This document shows, piece after piece, positions 60,029 through 64,000 of a stretch of 64,000 nt of DNA (positions within the stretch are counted from its first letter, which is position 1; every line of letters starts with the position of its first letter). This stretch comes from Marsupella aquatica (Eukaryota > Marchantiophyta): NCBI GenBank assembly GCA_973895155.1, contig OZ316898.1, positions 2,418,001 through 2,482,000 on the forward strand, written 5' to 3'. The translations under genes were made by a program, and so were the position numbers. The notes under the pieces are model-generated. The model was not told the DNA's origin and did no database searches. It saw only the letters and a program-made list of their open reading frames with translations.

Positions 60029-61978
60029 ACGGCTGATGTGGCAAAACATGGTGCGAGGAATTTTGCAAGCTACTTCTCATGGGGGTCGGTAAAAAACACC
60101 CACCAAATACCAATCAGCTATGGTTTTCTTACATTCTGAGGGGAGCCAAGTGGTGGCTACCTCCCCAAGGTGGGAGTTGGTCTTTCACTATCAAACAAAT
60201 GATGATTTTCCAGCTTTCCTTATAATATAGAGTGCCATTGATCAATTACATTTGGCAATTTGCTGTTGGTCAATAGCATCATAAAAAGTGTGATCATTTT
60301 CAACATTCAAATAAATTTTATGGCAAACAGTAAAACTAGCTATCTCTTGTCAAAGGTTTGATGTAGGGAAGTTGTCTTCAGATTTTCATTGTAAAGAAGT
60401 TCTCACCGGGTTTGAGAGAAGAAATCACTTTGTACAATCCTATATAACATCCACTATAGACTGGCAAGCTCTCAAGCTGCCCTATGAGTGTCCCAGTGAG
60501 TGTTCCCCTCCTCTCCTCTCTCTCTCTCTCCAGTCTCCAACTCTTGAAGACTGATCTCTAGTGTAAACACGACAAAGTGCTACTCCAGTGAATACCCCCT
60601 CTCCACTAGTCTAACCTCAGTGACCTTTAACTGTGGTTAGTTTGTGCCCCAGTTAACCTAACCAGGCACTGGAGTTATCCTCTGAGTTATCTTTCATCTT
60701 TGAAGGTAGATCTATATTAGGCCCTACCCTCCCTGGGTGCTCCCCTCCCTGGCTTGCTCCCACTTCTGTTATCCTGCAGTGGTAACTTGGATTTGCAATC
60801 CTCAATTGCAAAAGGTTATTTCTACTTGCTTCCAGACTTTTGTGGGTGGCCATATAAAAATTGCAACCAAGAAGTTTTCTCAGTTACTGTTTTCCAGTGT
60901 TTCACTTATGCCGAGCCAAAACATCTGTTCCTTGCCAATTTCAACAGATAACACTATTTTCCATGGGCATTTTGTCTCATTTAAACTCTTTGAGACTCTT
61001 GTGTCTGGAATTTTATTTCACAAGCCTGAATGTCAATTCTTTGAATGTTTATAAATATGATGATAAAAATCATCATGTATGATCATCATTTTGACATATA
61101 TACATAGTGTCTCATGGGTTTTTCATCCACAATAATTTGGTGGGGCCTTAGAGTCACGGTTTAGAACTTCACTGTAGAAGCCTAGAACCCAGCTCTAGCT
61201 TCTCATCAATATTAGTAAGATTCTCGTTTCAGGAATGGCCTGCATCTTTTTTCAGCCCACCATTTTTGTGCCATGCATTTTTAATGTATTTAATCTTTTG
61301 CGGGAACTTACTTACCAAGTGTGGTCCATCAACCTGACAGGCCCGCCACATTAATTAAGGAGTACATTGATAAGTTATTATGAATGTGATGACCACGTAA
61401 AGACCAATTTTATTTTATTTTTACAAGAGAGAATCATAAAGTTTAGTTTTCTTTGTTTGCTCAGTCCATAAAGGGTGATATTTTGCTCTTGAACCTCAAT
61501 GAATTATGCCATTTGTACGCCAGGGGCCCACTTTACAAAATGATGCAGAACTGGCAGAAATACAGTTGTATTCTCTTCACCACAATACTTCCCCAATTAT
61601 ATTTAATTTTTGTTTGTCTTAAAAGAGCCAAATTAGTGAGTGTATCCAGTGAGAGTGTAACAACTGGTGAGTTAATACAAAGGGTGGTTTAAGACAAATT
61701 AGCTTTAGAAACATGGTAATTTGTGTTTGCGATGGAAATGAGATGGCTGCAGTTGGTGCAAGGCATTCTGCAAGCTACTCTCATGGGAGTCTGCAAACAA
61801 AACCATGAAAACAACCAAAAATGGATCAGTGCGTACCCAAGCAAGGGGGATAAACCCAAGGAACACCAACAAAGAAAGGGGATGGCTCATTCTGTTTTCC
61901 CACACAAATTATTCATCACCCGGAGATTTGTATAGCCTTGGTAACAGGGCACTCTGGGCTATGAAGCCCCCAAAAGTG

Positions 61979-62240
61979 AGGGTTACAGCTCTAGTTTTGA
62001 GGGGCTATTATTAGCCATAATGCAATAGAGAATTAATAGAGAAGTTTTTAAGTTTTACTATTTTATGTAGGGGAGAAGCTTCATAATTCCTCTATACAAA
62101 TCTGGACTGTGCAATCTCCTTCATATGTGCACCAAAAATCACTAAGGCAATAATCATAGCTTGAGTCTTCAAAGTGCTTTAATGTGCTCTTACCAAAACC
62201 ATATTGACAATAATAGCCCCTCAAAAGTTGAGCTAAACCC
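61979..62240. mobile_element. Inverted-repeat element, MITE-like
   Basis: The left arm at 61987-62015 begins AGCTCTAGTTTTGAGGGGCT. The right arm at 62206-62234, reverse complemented, begins AGCTCAACTTTTGAGGGGCT. About 25 of 29 positions match, with weaker similarity extending outward (GGGTTAC / GGGTTT). The ~250-bp element has no coding capacity. No target-site duplication was established. Confidence 0.55.
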
Positions 62241-62800
62241 TATTTTTCAGGCATTGTGGACCACTATGCTCTGTAGTAAACAGATTGCAACATATTCATT
62301 TGGCCCAATTCACACAATTGTTTTCTCTTGAACCCTCATGCATGTGCCCTTGGCCGCACCCACCTTCCTTGCCTTTTCTGGAAGAGATTTCAATGCAGGA
62401 TCTGATATGCTTTCCGTAGCAACCGAGGTACTTTAGTTTTGGAAAGGGGTTTTAGATTTTTGAGTCCCAATGGATTCCCACTAGATATGGCACTTTGTTG
62501 CAGAAAGTAGTCACCATGAAGGAACTGTTGCACTTTTGTTCCCTGGCAAAAGAACTGTTATAAGAATTGGAAAGAAAGTCACGAGGAATAATTCTTCCAA
62601 GCCAAGTGCATTATTGTGCCTCTTGATAGTGTCCATTGCTGATCAATTATAACGAACATGACAAGTCCATAGGTAGCACTCAAAAATGTGAGGACATACA
62701 CTGACATTTCTTCACCTTCTATGCACAATAGCCAGCACATAATAATAGACAAGTTGTATGGCTGACTTGTGTGATGAGGAGTACATTATAAATGGGTCCT

Positions 62801-62932
62801 GGTAACTGCACATCAAAATATGACATATGTGGTGTAGAACATCATTCCATATCATGATAATTTTTGTTACTTTCTTTAAATCAATGAGTGCACACCCTAT
62901 ATAACCACATTTTGATGCGTGATTACTGGCAA
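62801..62932. mobile_element. MITE copy 2
   Basis: Same family and orientation as 49475-49602. The left end is GGTAACTGCACATCAAAATA and the right end, reverse complemented, is CCAGTAATCACGCATCAAAA. The interior shares CTTTAAATCAATGAGTGCAC and ATCATGATAA. The copies differ by substitutions and small indels. Confidence 0.7.
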
Positions 62933-63534
62933 GGTAATAAAGGACAGCATTGAGAGAGAATGTGAGATTACTGGCAGGGATACAGGGTGTGTCAAAGCAC
63001 TTCCATGACAAAAGTCTGAGGAGTGTGACTTTTATATGTCAGATCCTTATGGGACACTCTATAGGTAGCCAATAAAGTTTTTGTCCCAACTATAAAACCA
63101 TTTTAACATCTCACTTAAGGTCCTGTTTTGACAATCCCTAATGGGCAGCATTTAATAACAAACACCATTGAAGAGCCAAATCCAATGGGCAACCATAAAT
63201 GAGTGTCTAAGGAACTAAAGCTCACCCAAAATAGGTTTGTGGAGTTAGATGTGCAATTTTTTCAATGGGGAATGGACAGTGCAGCTCGTGATGATTCTAA
63301 TAAGGTGTCTCATAAACGGAAAAAAAAACTGGCACCTCACGGGAGGGCCAGTAAGGCAGTTGAGAGCACCGCAAGAGGATGCAAATGGGCAATTATTGTT
63401 TAGGGTACATAAAAATGACTGGCCTCATAACACTTTGAAACCGGGGAGTCTTACGGTCCCGGGCGTGACTGGTTGGGTTTCACAATCGGTGCCCGACCAA
63501 TCATGATTGTTATCCCAAACCACAACACTCGGAG

Positions 63535-63725
63535 CAGTAAAAGCAGAAAAATGGACTTAGTGACTTAGTTGAGAGAGCACTAAAAGCAGAAAAATGGACT
63601 TAGTTGAGACGCCCTAACCTTGTCACAAACCACAACACGTGGGAGCACTAAAAGCAGAAAAGTGGACTTAGTTGAGACCCCTAAAAGCAGAAAAATGTAC
63701 TTATTTGAGACTTATTTGAGACGCC
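63535..63725. repeat. Short tandem repeat array
   Basis: Four diverged copies of a ~30-bp unit (TAAAAGCAGAAAAATGGACT then TAGTTGAGA) begin near 63538, 63582, 63648 and 63682. Between some copies are GACGCCCTAA and CAAACCACAACAC. Confidence 0.85.
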
Positions 63726-64000
63726 CTAAGGAAGTACAGAACCGCAGTTTTCGCGAAAATTGACGCTCGTCTGTCATGGGAATGGTCCAGATGGACAGAA
63801 AATGTAGATATTTTTGGAAAGTATCCATCTGAGTTCTGAATCAGGTGGAAGTCTGGATCTGTGACACCGCAGCTCCGATATGGAAAGAAAACTACAACTT
63901 CGGCGTGGTCCTCCAGGATTTCAGGGAGTGGAGAGATGGCCCTCGTAGATCGAGTAGAGAGACATTGAAAATCTGCTGTGGGTGAGCTCGTAATCACGAT

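Larger units (their letters stand above)
58587..64000. other. Repeat-rich intergenic region
   Basis: No gene recognised. Tandem and dispersed repeats occur at 59195-59300, 59887-60028, 61979-62240, 62801-62932 and 63535-63725. The segment at about 60020-60095 (GGAAACGGCTGATG ... TTTTGCAAGCTACTTCTCAT) is related to one at about 61733-61805. All frames are short. Confidence 0.55.

Overview
The window looks like nuclear DNA of a land plant, most likely a bryophyte and probably a moss. The genes are split by short GT-AG introns. One gene encodes a PPR-DYW RNA-editing factor whose duplicated repeat blocks resemble those of moss PPR proteins. There are also an organellar OSB-type ssDNA-binding protein, a thylakoid-lumen CYP38/TLP40 and a peroxisomal 4CL-like enzyme. 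I see no rRNA, functional tRNA, CRISPR or bacterial operon structure. The moss assignment is an inference from protein style.

Layout. 0-2.3 kb (+): a gene of five tandem ~150-residue TPR-like modules, open at the window edge. 2.3-6.4 kb: non-coding, with degenerate tandem repeats and a well-preserved tRNA-derived SINE with poly(A) tail and target-site duplication. 6.4-10.7 kb (-): an intronless PPR-DYW gene preceded by a three-exon OSB gene; both products should act on organellar nucleic acids. 10.7-15.2 kb: mostly non-coding, with a retroelement-like ORF remnant, a (TG)15 microsatellite and one weak small-gene candidate. 15.2-18.9 kb (+): an 11-exon, membrane-anchored, 2H-phosphoesterase-like protein. 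19.4-27.9 (or 29.05) kb (-): a complete 22-exon CstF-77, convergent with it. 29.2-33.4 kb: AT-rich repeats and retroelement debris. 33.4-38.5 kb (+): a (T)GCCCG/CGGGCA cluster, a long leader, and a three-exon unknown acidic protein. 43.1-46.5 kb (+): seven-exon CYP38/TLP40. 46.5-50.7 kb: a ~70-bp minisatellite, a Copia-type LTR and a MITE. 50.8-52.4 kb (+): a TMEM70-like mitochondrial protein. 55.0-58.6 kb (+): a six-exon 4CL-like acyl-CoA synthetase ending in SKL. 58.6-64 kb: repeats, including a second MITE copy and another inverted-repeat element.

The genes do not form a pathway. They are independent, mostly organelle-directed or RNA-processing housekeeping genes separated by transposon-rich gaps. 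All exon models were assembled by hand from reading frames, GT/AG borders and phase continuity; in each reported multi-exon model the exon lengths add up to an uninterrupted frame. No clear new defence or mobile system is present. The most unusual items are the TPR-module protein, the acidic protein with a KKLRF motif, the TSD-bounded SINE, the MITE pair and the inverted dispersed repeat with a satellite-bearing extra segment.
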